11,934 nucleotides of DNA from JANNHK01 sp034408875 (GTDB taxonomy: Bacteria; Actinomycetota; Acidimicrobiia; IMCC26256; PALSA-610): positions 1 through 11,934 of the forward strand of contig JAWXCJ010000185.1 in assembly GCA_034408875.1 (NCBI GenBank), given 5' to 3'. Of the stretch, positions 11,894 to 11,934 are shown in pieces (position 1 is the first letter of the stretch; every line of letters begins with the position of its first letter). Position numbers and translations under genes: made by a program. Below the pieces are notes generated by a model. It searched no databases. It was not told the origin of the DNA and was given only the letters and a program-made list of their open reading frames with translations.

Positions 11894-11934
11894 CCGTGCT
11901 CGCCGTGGTGGCCGCGATGCTGTTCGCGCTGGTA
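11848..11934 (+). CDS. N-terminus of a membrane protein (cut by window end)
   Basis: Only 29 codons are in the window. After GLGSLSSEITS a hydrophobic segment AVLTVLAVVAAMLFALV forms a transmembrane helix or signal anchor. GGGAGG (11837-11842) lies five bases before GTG 11848. An in-frame GTG at 11815, with TACGCT five bases upstream, is an alternative leaderless start that would add VSALEGLWEVV. The family cannot be told from this much sequence. It is divergent from the ABC operon. Confidence 0.55.
   Translation, partial: MGLGSLSSEITSAVLTVLAVVAAMLFALV

Overview
The window is high-GC DNA with the look of a free-living actinobacterium. An Acidimicrobiia (Ilumatobacter/Microthrix-like) source is my best guess. 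The grounds are the GYWL…DGGIFAFGDA…FYGSTG repeats at the C-terminus of the protease at 7196-9358, which I know as common in that class, plus several actinobacterial-style leaderless promoters (TANNNT about 6 nt before the start codon). This is an inference from memory; no search was run.

The window falls into two parts. Positions 1 to about 7173 are an accessory island. Three 45-bp pieces of tRNA 3' half (191-235, 4835-4879, 7130-7173) lie in direct orientation, each with a perfectly paired T-arm and an acceptor 3' strand but no tRNA 5' half. They look like attR-type scars left by successive integrations at a tRNA gene lying to the left of the window. Two of them are preceded by the same ~200-bp arm repeat, and a third arm copy (2226-2391) has lost its tRNA tail. 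Between the scars lie a Phd/PIN-VapC pair (645-1357), an unrecognised two-gene pair with an ATGA overlap (1427-2019), a lipase whose 3' end is fused to an antisense IS21 istB fragment (2475-3830), and a VapBC pair (3959-4572).

The innermost segment, 4835-7173, looks like a degraded 2.3-kb integrative element. Next to its left scar is a small excisionase-like gene (4943-5119). It then carries a DUF433 antitoxin pseudogene with two TAG codons (5226-5456), a toxin-first BrnT-like/RHH toxin-antitoxin pair (5600-6134) and a frameshifted, truncated tyrosine integrase (6450-7026) beside its right scar.

From 7174 onward the sequence looks like ordinary chromosome. It holds a secreted M11-type (gametolysin-like) metalloprotease with a fibronectin III domain, a Pro-rich linker and 42-residue repeats. 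Next comes a two-gene ABC exporter operon: an FtsX/DevC-like permease followed by an ATPase fused to a cyclic-nucleotide-binding-like domain. A divergent region at the right edge holds the start of a membrane protein. The last scar ends only 22 bp past the protease stop codon, which gives a sharp island/chromosome boundary.

The most interesting feature is the island architecture: stacked tRNA-tail scars, each flanked by TGAC-type direct repeats, delimiting toxin-antitoxin cassettes and a hidden xis gene.
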